The notes under the pieces: generated by a model | Told to the model about the DNA's origin: nothing | Databases searched by the model: none | What the model saw: the letters and a program-made list of their open reading frames with translations, nothing else | Assembly (NCBI GenBank): GCA_015486095.1 | Contig: WFSK01000044.1 | Coordinates: forward strand, 1 to 22,255 | DNA length: 22,255 nucleotides | Direction of reading: 5' to 3' | Origin: Thermotogae bacterium | GTDB lineage: Bacteria > Thermotogota > Thermotogae > B3-G13 | Position numbers and translations under genes: made by a program | In this document: one piece after another, positions 5,789 through 16,400 of the stretch | Numbering within the stretch: the stretch's first letter is position 1 | How the letters are laid out: each line of letters begins with the position of its first letter

Positions 5789-7801
5789 TTATCCCCCTTT
5801 ATGAGACAAGATTCGCTTTCTCTTCATCTCGTACAATCTACTATCCGCTTTCTTAAACAATTCATCATAATCGGTTCCTTCCGTTGGAAATTCAGCTAAT
5901 CCATAGGAAAAGGATATAGATATCGACTTTTCTTTGAAGATATCCAATATCTCCTTCTGTAATTGTGAATTCATCATATCCATTTTAACAATGGCTTGAT
6001 CGTATACGATCCCTGCAAACAATATAGAGATCTCATCTCCTCCATAGCGGCTTATCACATCTACATTTCTCACCTTTGACTTCAATATCCTGGATACTTC
6101 CATTAGTACTCGATCACCAAAGAGATGGCCATAGGTGTCGTTAACCTCTTTAAAATCGTTCAAGTCCAGCATCGCGAATACTCCCGTCCCACCATATCTT
6201 AGCGTTCGTGCGATCTCACGTTGACAGATACTTTCGAATATCCTGCGATTGTATAAGCCTGTTAACGTATCATGCTCCACCATTTCTTTCAATTCTTTCA
6301 TCTGATAATACATCCTGTAACCGGCACTTAACTGGGTGGCTATGAACTTGATCACATCCAACTCGATGGGTTCCAAGCGATCGGTTTTGACGGAGTACAG
6401 AACACTCAAGGCTTTCAATCTTCTATCTATATATATCGGAGCATATACGAGATATTTCGGAGTCATTTCGATGCTTTTCGATATAAACACAGATATAGGG
6501 TCTGGTGAGGTGTTCCTCTCTGGATACGTTACAAAGATATCCTCAGGAATATTTATATTTCGAATATCCGTTTGTCCTTCACGTGCTGAGATGAGATAGT
6601 CACTTGCGAATTTCAACATCATTTTATCACCTTGCACTTCGAAGATCATTACACCATCTAAATCCTCTATTTTATTCGAAGTCTCCTCTAATACCCTTTC
6701 TACGATACTCTCGATGTTAGGTGAGAAAAACAGTTCTTCCGATAATTTCAACAAAGTAGATAAAATAGAATAATACTGTTCCAGCTTGCGGTTGCTTTCT
6801 TCGATTTCCTCCATAGAAGAGCGCAATTCTTCATTCACCAAACTCAAATCCCTATTCATCCTATCTATTTCTTTCGTCTTCTCTTCTATCCGCTTTTTCA
6901 GGGTGTGAGTCCAGAAAAACTGTGCTACAAAGAGTATGATTATACCACCCGTTATCAATAAAAGGGTGAAAACGATCCTATGAAATTGCTTGATCTTCAA
7001 CCCTTTAACCAACATCGGCTCTCCAAACCACTTTTTTATCAAAACGTCTTTTCTTTCGGGATACCTCTCGAATTCCCTTATAGCCTTGTCGAGGATAGCT
7101 CGTAAAGTGGGTGAATGAGTAACGAAGCGAAGCGCCTCCACATAAAGGGGAGTACCAATAATTTTAAACTTGTCTCCCAGGGATAGATGTTGAATGTAAT
7201 ATAATAAAGTTGGATAATCCCCTACTACAACATCAACTTTGCCATTAGCAAGACTTTTTATCAACTCCGATGGGGTATCGTAAGAAAAAATATTGGGCCT
7301 TTTTAGTTTGTCTCTCAGGTATTCGTTTGAGAAATCACCTCTCAAAGTTCCGATTTTCACTTTATCGAGTGTCTCTATACCAAAGATAGTAGTATTGCTT
7401 TTTCTCACGATCAAGTGTGCTTCGATCTTAAAGAAGGGTACAGTAAAGTAAGCAAATCTTGCTCTTTCTTTACTGTAGTACATATCAGCCATATCCACTG
7501 AGCCATCCTTCACTGAATTCACCACAGCATTCCATGGCATGGGTTTAAAGAGGAGATCAACTCCCAACATATCCGCGATCTCTCTGGCATAATCGACGCA
7601 AAAGCCACGTACCCTGCCATCCTCATCAACGAATTCAAAAGGTTGGCCTGCATCATCTACAGCGTATGTCAAAACCTTATGGGCTATCAAATATGATTTT
7701 TCAGAAACAGCAAAACGCACATCACTCCATGATGCAACACCAACGAAGATGAAAAGAAAAATGAGTAAGACATCTCTTCTCACATCTGTTCGATCACTCA
7801 T
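5789..7801 (-). CDS. Membrane receptor diguanylate cyclase with periplasmic solute-binding domain
   Basis: A 670-residue sensor that probably synthesises cyclic di-GMP from GTP in response to a periplasmic ligand. Order of parts: N-terminal membrane anchor or signal (10-26), family 3 solute-binding domain (about 35-262, with TYAVDDAGQPFEFVDEDGRV and GFCVDYAREIADMLG), transmembrane helix (about 277-297), charged coiled coil (300-345), GAF-like domain (350-500), and GGDEF domain (505-665). DTLTGLYNRR (511-520) and DLNDFKEVNDTYGH (546-559) are intact. The signature loop reads GGDEI (587-591), a conservative change at the fifth place. RNVD (578-581), five residues before it, fits the RxxD product-inhibition site. 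The ATG overlaps the rpoC stop as ATGA, implying translational coupling. The ligand, perhaps an amino acid, is a guess from the family. Confidence 0.87.
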   Translation of the reverse strand: MSDRTDVRRDVLLIFLFIFVGVASWSDVRFAVSEKSYLIAHKVLTYAVDDAGQPFEFVDEDGRVRGFCVDYAREIADMLGVDLLFKPMPWNAVVNSVKDGSVDMADMYYSKERARFAYFTVPFFKIEAHLIVRKSNTTIFGIETLDKVKIGTLRGDFSNEYLRDKLKRPNIFSYDTPSELIKSLANGKVDVVVGDYPTLLYYIQHLSLGDKFKIIGTPLYVEALRFVTHSPTLRAILDKAIREFERYPERKDVLIKKWFGEPMLVKGLKIKQFHRIVFTLLLITGGIIILFVAQFFWTHTLKKRIEEKTKEIDRMNRDLSLVNEELRSSMEEIEESNRKLEQYYSILSTLLKLSEELFFSPNIESIVERVLEETSNKIEDLDGVMIFEVQGDKMMLKFASDYLISAREGQTDIRNINIPEDIFVTYPERNTSPDPISVFISKSIEMTPKYLVYAPIYIDRRLKALSVLYSVKTDRLEPIELDVIKFIATQLSAGYRMYYQMKELKEMVEHDTLTGLYNRRIFESICQREIARTLRYGGTGVFAMLDLNDFKEVNDTYGHLFGDRVLMEVSRILKSKVRNVDVISRYGGDEISILFAGIVYDQAIVKMDMMNSQLQKEILDIFKEKSISISFSYGLAEFPTEGTDYDELFKKADSRLYEMKRKRILSHKGG

Positions 7802-10800
7802 CCTATACCTTTCTCATCCATCTCCACCACGTTCATCTCCACACCCATACCTTTTACAGCTGGGGTAGCATCTTCATACTTTCTAAAACCCGTTCCCGCA
7901 GGTATGGGTTGACCTGATATGACGTTTTCCTTCAACCCTATGAGAAAATCTTCAGTACCACTTATGGCCGCATCGGTTAACATTTGAGTAGTCTGTTGGA
8001 ATGAAGCACGAGATAGAAAACCTTTTCTCTGGAGAGAAGCATTTATTATACTCAGGATCCTGCGTTCGTACTTCGCGGGTTCCTTCATATTTATCTGAAT
8101 CGTTATTACACTACTACCATCGTACACATCTATATCCTTTACCCCATGCTCTGTCAAATCCTTTAATAGTTCTTCGGTTACCTCATCTCCCTCAGCACCC
8201 AGGATCTCATCCTTTCCTACTATTATATCCTTCGCGAGTTTCTTACCCAATACCTTCTGACGATTTTCCTCAACCTTAGCATTTGCAAGTAGTATTTTAG
8301 AATTCTTTTCTTCGACATCCAGAAGATCCTCGAGATTACCTGCCACATAATCCGTATCCCCGCTATCCGTGATCCTCACCTTACTCAACATCTGCCTTAC
8401 GATTATCTCGATATGCTTATCATGGATATTTACACCATGTTGCTTGTAAACCTTTTGAATTTCACCAATTATATAATGTTCTATTGCTTCGATTCCGATT
8501 ATCTCCATGAGCTTTGCCGGCCATATATCACTATTCATTATTGGCATACCGGGCAACACCCTATCACCCACTTTTATTCTGGGTCTGGTCTTCATCTTCA
8601 CCTCGTATATTTCCTCTCCTCCATCGTCGAGTTCAACTACTATACGTCTGCTACCTTCTTTATCTGTTCTTCCTACCTCTTTTACCGTACCCTTCGACCT
8701 GAAGAAAGGCGTAAAAAGTAACGATGCACTCTTCGCACTCTGAGCAGAGGGTTCGAATAGAGATTTTACTCTCGGTAATCCCTGAGTGATATCACCGGAG
8801 GATGCGATGCCTCCCATGTGGAACGTCCTTAAGGTAAGCTGAGTGCCAGGCTCACCTATGGATTGAGCAGCTATTATACCCACAGCTTCACCCAGGTGGA
8901 CTAATTTGTGATTGGATAGATCCATACCATAACACTTGGCACAGAGTCCTTGTTTAGCTTTACAGGTTAATGGACTTCGTACAACGATTTTAGGCCTAAC
9001 AAGGATCGAACTTAGGTTGTGGGAGACGAGCCGTTTTGCCAAAGCAGGTGTTATTTCTTCATCTACAGTTGCGACAACTGTCAGGTTGTCCTTCAACGAT
9101 TTCACCTTTTCAACCGATATAGACCCCACAACGGGATATTCTTTTATCTTTATCTCCTCTACACCCTTCTCCTTCAATATCTTAACGAGCTCTTCGGTCA
9201 ACACGGAATCTTTCTCGGCGATCACCCTTCCTTCATCATCTAACAGCGTTTCCGTTAGCTCCGCGTAATCATAGGGTATATTGTCCTTGTTAACATTAAA
9301 TTTGCGTTCATCTTTTTCAACTGGAACGCGCTTCTGCAAATTCCCTATCGCCGATGCCATATCAGCATCTATCATCGTTCCTTCCTCATAGATAATTTCC
9401 TTGGTAAGGGGATCGAAGATCGGTTTGGCTAAGATCCTGCCGAATACTCGACTTTCCAGCGATTCTATTATCTCTCCTTCATCTCGTAACGGATTTACTG
9501 CTATACCTTCTTTGCTTCCACAATCGTATTCAGTTATGATCACATCCTGGGCTACATCGACGAGTTTTCTCGTAAGATATCCAGAGTGTGAAGTACGAAG
9601 AGCAGTATCTACTCTACCCTTTCTGGCACCGTGAGTAGATATGAAGAACTCCAGAACACTCAGACCTTCTCTGAAATTCGAAGTTATCGGTAGCTCTATT
9701 ATCCTACCCGTGGGATCGTTCATCAAGCCACGCATACCACCCAGCTGCTTTACCTGGTCTATGTTTCCACGCGCACCAGAATTCACCATCATGTAAAGAG
9801 GTTGTATGGGATCCTTCTTCAACTCCTCATAGGTTACATCTCGTACCTGATTCGTAACTTTGCCCCAGATCTCAATCGCTTTTCTGTATCTCTCTTCATT
9901 CGTTACCCTTCCACGCTCGTAATGTCGCTCCAATTCCTTTATCTTCATACGCGCCTTTCTTATCAGCTCATACTTCAATGGTGATATCTTGGCATCCGTT
10001 ATGGATATGGTTAAGCCCGATAACGTCGCATACTTAAATCCCAATTCTTTTATCGAATCCAATACATCGGCTGTAACATCTATACCGTATTTCTTGTATA
10101 TATCGAATATCAATTCCCTTATTTCTTTCTTTCCGAATGTCTTTTGAAGATTTCTCATCTCCTTCGGCAATTTCATGTTGAAGATCACTCTTCCAAGAGT
10201 GGTTTCAAACAAATTCCCATCTATGCGTATCCTTATCGGGGTGTGTATGGTAATATATCCGAACTCTTTTGCCAACAACGCTTCTTCCACATCAGCAAAC
10301 GTAAACTTGGGTTTTTCTTCAATATTGGGAGCAACGGTGAGGTAATATATCCCTATTATTATATCTTCGGTAGGCAGTGAACGAGGTTTGCCATCTGCGG
10401 GTGAAAGTATGTTATTTCTCGAAAGCATGAGATGTCTGGCCTCTGCCTGTGCTGCCTGGGAGAGTGGGACGTGAACTGCCATCTGATCTCCATCGAAATC
10501 GGCATTAAACGGAGGACATACGAGGGGATGTATCTGAATGGCATCTCCCTCTATCAACTTGGGTATGAATGCCTGTATACTCAATCTGTGAAGGGTTGGG
10601 GCTCGATTCAATAGCACAGGATAATCCTTAACAACTTCCTCCAGCACCTGCCATGCCTCCGGGATCTCGTGTTCTATTGCTTCTTTTTTCGCATGTCTGT
10701 TCGTTATGCCTCGCTCATCCAATCTATACTGCACCATTGGCTTGAACAATTCCATTGCCATATTCTTGGGTAAACCACATTCGTGAAGCTTGAGTTTCGG

Positions 10801-13404
10801 ACCAATTATTATCACCGCTCTTCCAGAGTAATCTACACGCTTTCCGAGGAGATCTCTTCTGAACTTACCCTTCTTCCCCTTTACCATATCAGTCAGTGAT
10901 TTTAATGGCCTTCCACTCTTATCCTTTAAACTTTTGCGATGATGCCTGCCGGTAGTCGAATAGGTGTACTCGTTTTCGTTGTTTATCAAAGAATCTACCG
11001 CCTCTTGAAGCATTCTCTTTTCATTTCTTATTATTATGTCAGGTGCACTCAAACCTATGAGTTTTCTCAATCTGTTATTTCTATTTATGACCCTTCTATA
11101 AAGGTCGTTAAGATCGGTGGTCGCGAACCTTCCACCGTCTATCTCTATCATAGGCCTAAGATCTGGAGGTATCACAGGTATGACATCCAATACCATCCAT
11201 TCGGGTTTATTTTCAGAATCCAAAAATTTCTTTACAACGGCCAAGCGTTTCAACAAGGGTTTACTCTTGGAACTGCTTGCATTTTTCAATTCACTCTTCA
11301 AGTCTTCGGCTAACTTTTTCAGATCGAGTTTCTGCAACAACTCCTTTATAGCCTCTGCCCCAGCTTTTGCTTCTATCTTCTTACCATATATAATTCTATA
11401 CACCTCATATTCATTCTCCATTATGAGATCACCGATCTTCTTGTTTATCTCCTTTGCGATGTCGGAAGATATGTTAGTGATCATGAGGATAGGTCGGCTA
11501 TTTTCTTCCCTTTCTTCTACCTCAAAATCATTCTTATACACCTTTAAAAACCTCTCATATTCCGATCTGGCCAAATATTCCCCCTCGAATAAAAATTTAT
11601 CTGCTAATCTATCTCCAACTTTCACATGATCACCATCGTTGACGTAGATCGTTCCACCTTCGAATATAGGATAGGCCACCTTTGCCTTCTCATGATAGAG
11701 ATAAAGCTTTGAAGGACTTGAAATTCGTCTCTCATCGTTATCCAGAACATTTATAAAGGCATTTTTATCGATCTTAACTCTTCCAGAAGTATCAGCATAT
11801 ACCGATGGGATCTCTGATTCAGATGTGAGCTTCTGCCCCTTCTTGACTGTTTCCCCATCCTTGACTAAAACTGTAGCTCCATACGGAATGTCCATAGCAG
11901 GTATAGGTTCTTGAGATATTATCAATTCATCATCGAACACAAGCACTGTCCCAGAATAGGGAGCTAATATAGGTGTAAATTCCTTCGAGAACAATATATC
12001 TCCCTTAGTAACCTTATCTCCATCCTTTACCTTTAACTTTCCATCACCGATCTTCACCTCATATTCATCTTTACGAATCACTATCCTGTCTGCCAGAGGC
12101 GATATCTCTATTACAGTTCCATCAACCGAGCTGATGATGTTCTTCGTGAATTTACTGGTCAATTTATCACCTTTGGCTACTCTTTGACCATCCGAAACCA
12201 ATGCCCTACTGCCGTACGGTATGTTCTCTGTTTTATTACCTATTTTTATAGTCCTGTTCTCGCTATCTACCTTTACCTTACCTGCCTGCCAAGCATACAA
12301 AGGTTTTACCATAATACAGGCGATTCTATCGCCTCTTTTTATATGTTGTCCTACTTTGACCAACAGAGTAGAACCCGGTTCTATCTGTTCAGTGTATTCT
12401 CTGGATAATATCAAACGATCGTCTTCTATTCTTACCTTGCCACTGATAGGGGCTATGATATCTTTCGCTTCTCCTACTGCGATCTCATCTCCCTTTTCGA
12501 CATATTGATCTGTTGCAACACAGAATTTCATCCCAGGAGGTAATTTGATGACATCCGATGTAGTCTTCAGTATCCTTATCTTTCCATTTATCTCATCTAT
12601 TCTGATCTTACCTTCTTCGGGTGCAAATATAGGGGGAAATTCGGTTCCCTCAGCTAAGAGTTGCCCTTCCTCAACCTCCTGTCCATCACTTATTCTCAGT
12701 ACGTTGCCAGGTTTCAATTCGTAACACTTCTCATCGGCATCTACTATCTCTATATTAGTGATCAGCCGGTCAGTCTTCGACTTTTCTTCTGTTATAAACG
12801 CTATTCCTTCTACCTGAGAAAGTACGGGTCCTTTCGAATTCTTTACCTTCAAGGCTTGCTCTACATCAAATTGAAATTTCTCCTTATATATCCTGTACTC
12901 TGTCTCGTAAAGAAGGTCTCCATTTGAAAAATTCGTATCTTTTTTATCTACCACTATATATGCCCTCTCTAACACACGAGAAGAGCCGAAATACACAACA
13001 TTCTCCAAATCTTCTAATTTTATACCCAACAATCTCGATATCGGATGGGGTTCTGATTCCATATACCAGATGTGGACAACTGGAGCAGCCAATTCTATGT
13101 GTCCCATGTTTTGACGCCTTACAGAGGAAGATTGCACCTTAACACCACATCTCTCACAAACAGTCCCTTCGTATTTCTTACCTTTGTATTTTCCACAGGC
13201 ACATTCATAATCCTTCACAGGTCCGAATATCCTCTCACAAAATAAGCCATCCTTCTCGGGTTTAAACGTTCTATAATTTATCGTTTCCGGTTTTGTAACT
13301 TCACCCTTAGACCATTGTCTTATACGCTCCGGTGAAGCTATTTGTATCTTGATCTTCCCTATCTTCGCAGAAGGATTCTCCACAATCGGTTTCTCTTCAA
13401 ACAT
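7798..13404 (-). CDS. rpoC: DNA-directed RNA polymerase beta' subunit
   Basis: Catalytic subunit of RNA polymerase. At 1868 residues it is much longer than the roughly 1400-residue E. coli protein. The zinc ribbon uses C68, C70, C83 and C86. Residues about 232-640 hold seven tandem barrel-like units with a repeating DGxxVxxGDxL pattern (near 240, 298, 351, 405, 461, 516 and 590), inserted before the clamp helices as in Thermotoga and Thermus. The catalytic loop NADFDGD lies at 967-973. The second zinc site uses C1295, C1481, C1488 and C1491. The bridge helix (near 1250-1285) and trigger loop (about 1506-1545, LTLRTFHMGG) are intact. The ATG follows AGGAGG ten bases upstream. The gene lies 38 bp after rpoB, and its TGA overlaps the cyclase start. 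Confidence 0.98.
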   Translation of the reverse strand: MFEEKPIVENPSAKIGKIKIQIASPERIRQWSKGEVTKPETINYRTFKPEKDGLFCERIFGPVKDYECACGKYKGKKYEGTVCERCGVKVQSSSVRRQNMGHIELAAPVVHIWYMESEPHPISRLLGIKLEDLENVVYFGSSRVLERAYIVVDKKDTNFSNGDLLYETEYRIYKEKFQFDVEQALKVKNSKGPVLSQVEGIAFITEEKSKTDRLITNIEIVDADEKCYELKPGNVLRISDGQEVEEGQLLAEGTEFPPIFAPEEGKIRIDEINGKIRILKTTSDVIKLPPGMKFCVATDQYVEKGDEIAVGEAKDIIAPISGKVRIEDDRLILSREYTEQIEPGSTLLVKVGQHIKRGDRIACIMVKPLYAWQAGKVKVDSENRTIKIGNKTENIPYGSRALVSDGQRVAKGDKLTSKFTKNIISSVDGTVIEISPLADRIVIRKDEYEVKIGDGKLKVKDGDKVTKGDILFSKEFTPILAPYSGTVLVFDDELIISQEPIPAMDIPYGATVLVKDGETVKKGQKLTSESEIPSVYADTSGRVKIDKNAFINVLDNDERRISSPSKLYLYHEKAKVAYPIFEGGTIYVNDGDHVKVGDRLADKFLFEGEYLARSEYERFLKVYKNDFEVEEREENSRPILMITNISSDIAKEINKKIGDLIMENEYEVYRIIYGKKIEAKAGAEAIKELLQKLDLKKLAEDLKSELKNASSSKSKPLLKRLAVVKKFLDSENKPEWMVLDVIPVIPPDLRPMIEIDGGRFATTDLNDLYRRVINRNNRLRKLIGLSAPDIIIRNEKRMLQEAVDSLINNENEYTYSTTGRHHRKSLKDKSGRPLKSLTDMVKGKKGKFRRDLLGKRVDYSGRAVIIIGPKLKLHECGLPKNMAMELFKPMVQYRLDERGITNRHAKKEAIEHEIPEAWQVLEEVVKDYPVLLNRAPTLHRLSIQAFIPKLIEGDAIQIHPLVCPPFNADFDGDQMAVHVPLSQAAQAEARHLMLSRNNILSPADGKPRSLPTEDIIIGIYYLTVAPNIEEKPKFTFADVEEALLAKEFGYITIHTPIRIRIDGNLFETTLGRVIFNMKLPKEMRNLQKTFGKKEIRELIFDIYKKYGIDVTADVLDSIKELGFKYATLSGLTISITDAKISPLKYELIRKARMKIKELERHYERGRVTNEERYRKAIEIWGKVTNQVRDVTYEELKKDPIQPLYMMVNSGARGNIDQVKQLGGMRGLMNDPTGRIIELPITSNFREGLSVLEFFISTHGARKGRVDTALRTSHSGYLTRKLVDVAQDVIITEYDCGSKEGIAVNPLRDEGEIIESLESRVFGRILAKPIFDPLTKEIIYEEGTMIDADMASAIGNLQKRVPVEKDERKFNVNKDNIPYDYAELTETLLDDEGRVIAEKDSVLTEELVKILKEKGVEEIKIKEYPVVGSISVEKVKSLKDNLTVVATVDEEITPALAKRLVSHNLSSILVRPKIVVRSPLTCKAKQGLCAKCYGMDLSNHKLVHLGEAVGIIAAQSIGEPGTQLTLRTFHMGGIASSGDITQGLPRVKSLFEPSAQSAKSASLLFTPFFRSKGTVKEVGRTDKEGSRRIVVELDDGGEEIYEVKMKTRPRIKVGDRVLPGMPIMNSDIWPAKLMEIIGIEAIEHYIIGEIQKVYKQHGVNIHDKHIEIIVRQMLSKVRITDSGDTDYVAGNLEDLLDVEEKNSKILLANAKVEENRQKVLGKKLAKDIIVGKDEILGAEGDEVTEELLKDLTEHGVKDIDVYDGSSVITIQINMKEPAKYERRILSIINASLQRKGFLSRASFQQTTQMLTDAAISGTEDFLIGLKENVISGQPIPAGTGFRKYEDATPAVKGMGVEMNVVEMDEKGIG

Positions 13405-13442
13405 ATCAGATTAACCTCCTATTATGAGTTTCTCGAGTTAAC

Positions 13443-16400
13443 TCAATACACATCGACACTTACCTCTTTACCGTTTGTATCGTACACCCTAACATCGAGT
13501 GCCAGAGACCGAAGCAATTTTATCAACGATTTAAAACTCTCAGGCATCCCTCCTTGAGGAACGTTCTTACCCGTTAGCAATGCTCTATAAGCACGTTTTC
13601 TACCTTCCATATCATCCGATTTGATAGTAAGCATCTCCTGGAGTGTATTTGCCGCTCCGTATGCTTCAAGCGCCCATACTTCCATTTCACCTAATCTTTG
13701 ACCACCGAATTGAGCCTTACCACTCAAGGGTTGTTGATGTACGAGTGAATATGGTCCTGTACTCCTCGCGTGGATCTTATCCTGGGCAATATGCGTCAAT
13801 TTCAATATGTACATATATCCAACTACTACCGGATGATCAAAGTATTCACCAGTTCTTCCGTCTCTTAAGTAGACTTTACCGTTTTTCTCTTCCTGAGTAT
13901 TGAAAGAAATAAGCCCATTTTGCTTGCGTAATCTGTAGAGTTCATCGAGTATCTCCCTCTCCTTAGCTCCATCGAATATAGGGGTAGAGATATACTCATT
14001 GGAGAGTTTTGCCACCCATCCTAAATGTGTTTCCAATACCTGACCGAGATTCATTCGAGACGGTACCCCAAGTGGATTTAAAACTATATCCACAGGCTCA
14101 CCATTCGGTAAGAATGGCATATCCTCTACCGGTAATATATTCGATATCACTCCTTTATTGCCATGCCTTCCAGATATCTTATCACCTATTGCGATAACTT
14201 TTCGAGATGCTACATACACTTTTATCATCTTTAGTACACCAGGAGCCATATCATTGATCTCTTCACGGTCGTACACCTTCACATCTATCACTCTACCAAA
14301 GGTACCATGAGGCATCCTCAAAGATGTATCTTTCACATCTCTGCCATGATCGCCGAAGATGGATTTCATTATCCTCTGTTCAGGAGTCTGTTCACGCTCT
14401 CCTTTGGGAGTAACTTTTCCTACCAGTATATCTTGAGATTTCACAAACGCTCCGATCCTTACAATACCGTTCTCATCGAGATTCCTCAATTGCTCCCTCG
14501 ATATATTGGGGATATCCGCTGTTATCTCCTCTGGACCAAGCTTGGTCTCTCGAGTGAATGTCTCATAAACCTCGATATGAAAAGATGTGAAGATATCATC
14601 TTCCAACAAACGTTCACTTATCAGAGTGGCATCCTGGAAGTTATAACCCTCCCAAGGCATAAATGCTACCAGAACATTTCTACCAAGCGCTAGTTCTCCC
14701 ATATCCGTTGATGGCCCATCGGCTATTGGCTCTCCCTTATCTACGTGTTCACCTACATCTACTATCGGTTTTTGGTTCAAAACCGTATTCTGGTTAGAAC
14801 GTCTGAATTTAAGTAACTTGTAATGATCGAAGTCGCCATCAGAATCTCGCTTTATAAGGATCTCATCCGCACTTACCTTTTCAACCGTACCCGCGTTTTT
14901 TGCCAACACGATCATCCCGGAATCTCTTGCTGCTACATTTTCCATGCCTGTTCCCACGAGTGGAGCTTCAGATTTCAACAACGGGACGGCCTGTCTTTGC
15001 ATATTCGAACCCATCAATGCCCTATTGGCATCATCGTGTTCCAAAAAGGGTATTAGAGAAGTAGAAACGCTTACTATCTGCTTGGGTGAGATATCCATAT
15101 AATCTACCTGCTCACGTTTCACATGTATAACATCTTCTCCGTGTCTAACTGCAACCCTTTCGTTTATCAACTTTCCATTTCCATCAAATGGGGCATTCGC
15201 CTGAGCAATGTAAAAATTCTCCTCCTCATCGGCGGTTAGATACACTACCTCATCTGTTACGTATCCATCTCTTACCTTCCTATAAGGAGTTCGAATAAAA
15301 CCATATTTATCGAGCTTGGCATATATCGCCAAAGAGGTGATCAATCCGATGTTAGGTCCTTCCGGACTTTCTATAGGGCAGATCCTACCGTATTGAGAAT
15401 GGTGTACATCTCTTACACCAAAACCACCCTTTTTGTGCTTTAATCCTCCAGGACCAAGGGCGGAAAGACGTCTCTTGTTGGTCAATTCTGCCAATGGATT
15501 CGTTTGATCCAGGAATTGAGAAAGTTGACCTCTTCTGAAAAATGTATTTATAGTTGCCATTATAGGTTTCACATTTATAAGGGTTTGCACATTTATTTTA
15601 TCGAGTGAAGCATAAGACTGAAGCCGATCTTCTATTATCTTCGTTACTTTTGCCAATCCCTCCTCAAACTGCTCCTCCATCAATTCTCCTACACTTCTAA
15701 CTCTTTTATTCGCTAAGTGATCCTTTTCATCTACTCTATGAGGTTCCGTAGGTAAACGTAATAAGTATCTTATAGATTCTATTATATCCTCTTTTGTAAG
15801 AAACGTCTCTTTTCTATCCTCTGAAAAACCCAACTTTTTATTTATCTTGTATCTCCCGATCTCACCCATATTATATTTCTCTGGGCCAAAATACAAGCCA
15901 TTTAAATATGCCTTTGCTATCTTCAATTTCGGGATATCACCGGGTTTAAGTTTTCTGTAAATACTCAGACAAGCCTCGTCTCGGGTCATTTTCAATTCAT
16001 CTTCAGAAGCACTTTCCAGAATGTTTTGTATTATAGGGTCAACTATCCATATTTTCTCTATCTTTTTGTCGAAAATGGTATCTATCTTTTGATGAGATAA
16101 TCTTTCTCCTGCTCTGCACACAACATTACCATCACTATCGAGGATATCTTTTACCAATATTCCACCCTCGTACTCTTCCAGTTCCTCACTCAACATATTT
16201 ATCTCTTTAGGGAAGAGATCGAGTATTTCGCTCGGAGATTCATAGCCCAAGAATTTAAGAAATTGGAGCAGTTTAACCTTTCTCCGCCTATCGATATTCA
16301 CCTCTATCTTCATATTGGTTATATCCAGAAATATTTCAAGCCATGCCCCATGCTCTGGAAGAAAATGAGCTTTATAGACTATTCTATCCTTTTTCAGAGT

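Noticed and set aside
8001..13142. Plus-strand open frames across rpoC and rpoB
   Set aside because: They lie opposite strongly conserved polymerase genes, have no ribosome-binding sites and resemble no family; they are antisense shadows.
13425..13443. Palindrome GAGTTAACTC at the end of rpoB
   Set aside because: Ten bases only, too short for a stable hairpin, and no known operator fits; treated as chance.
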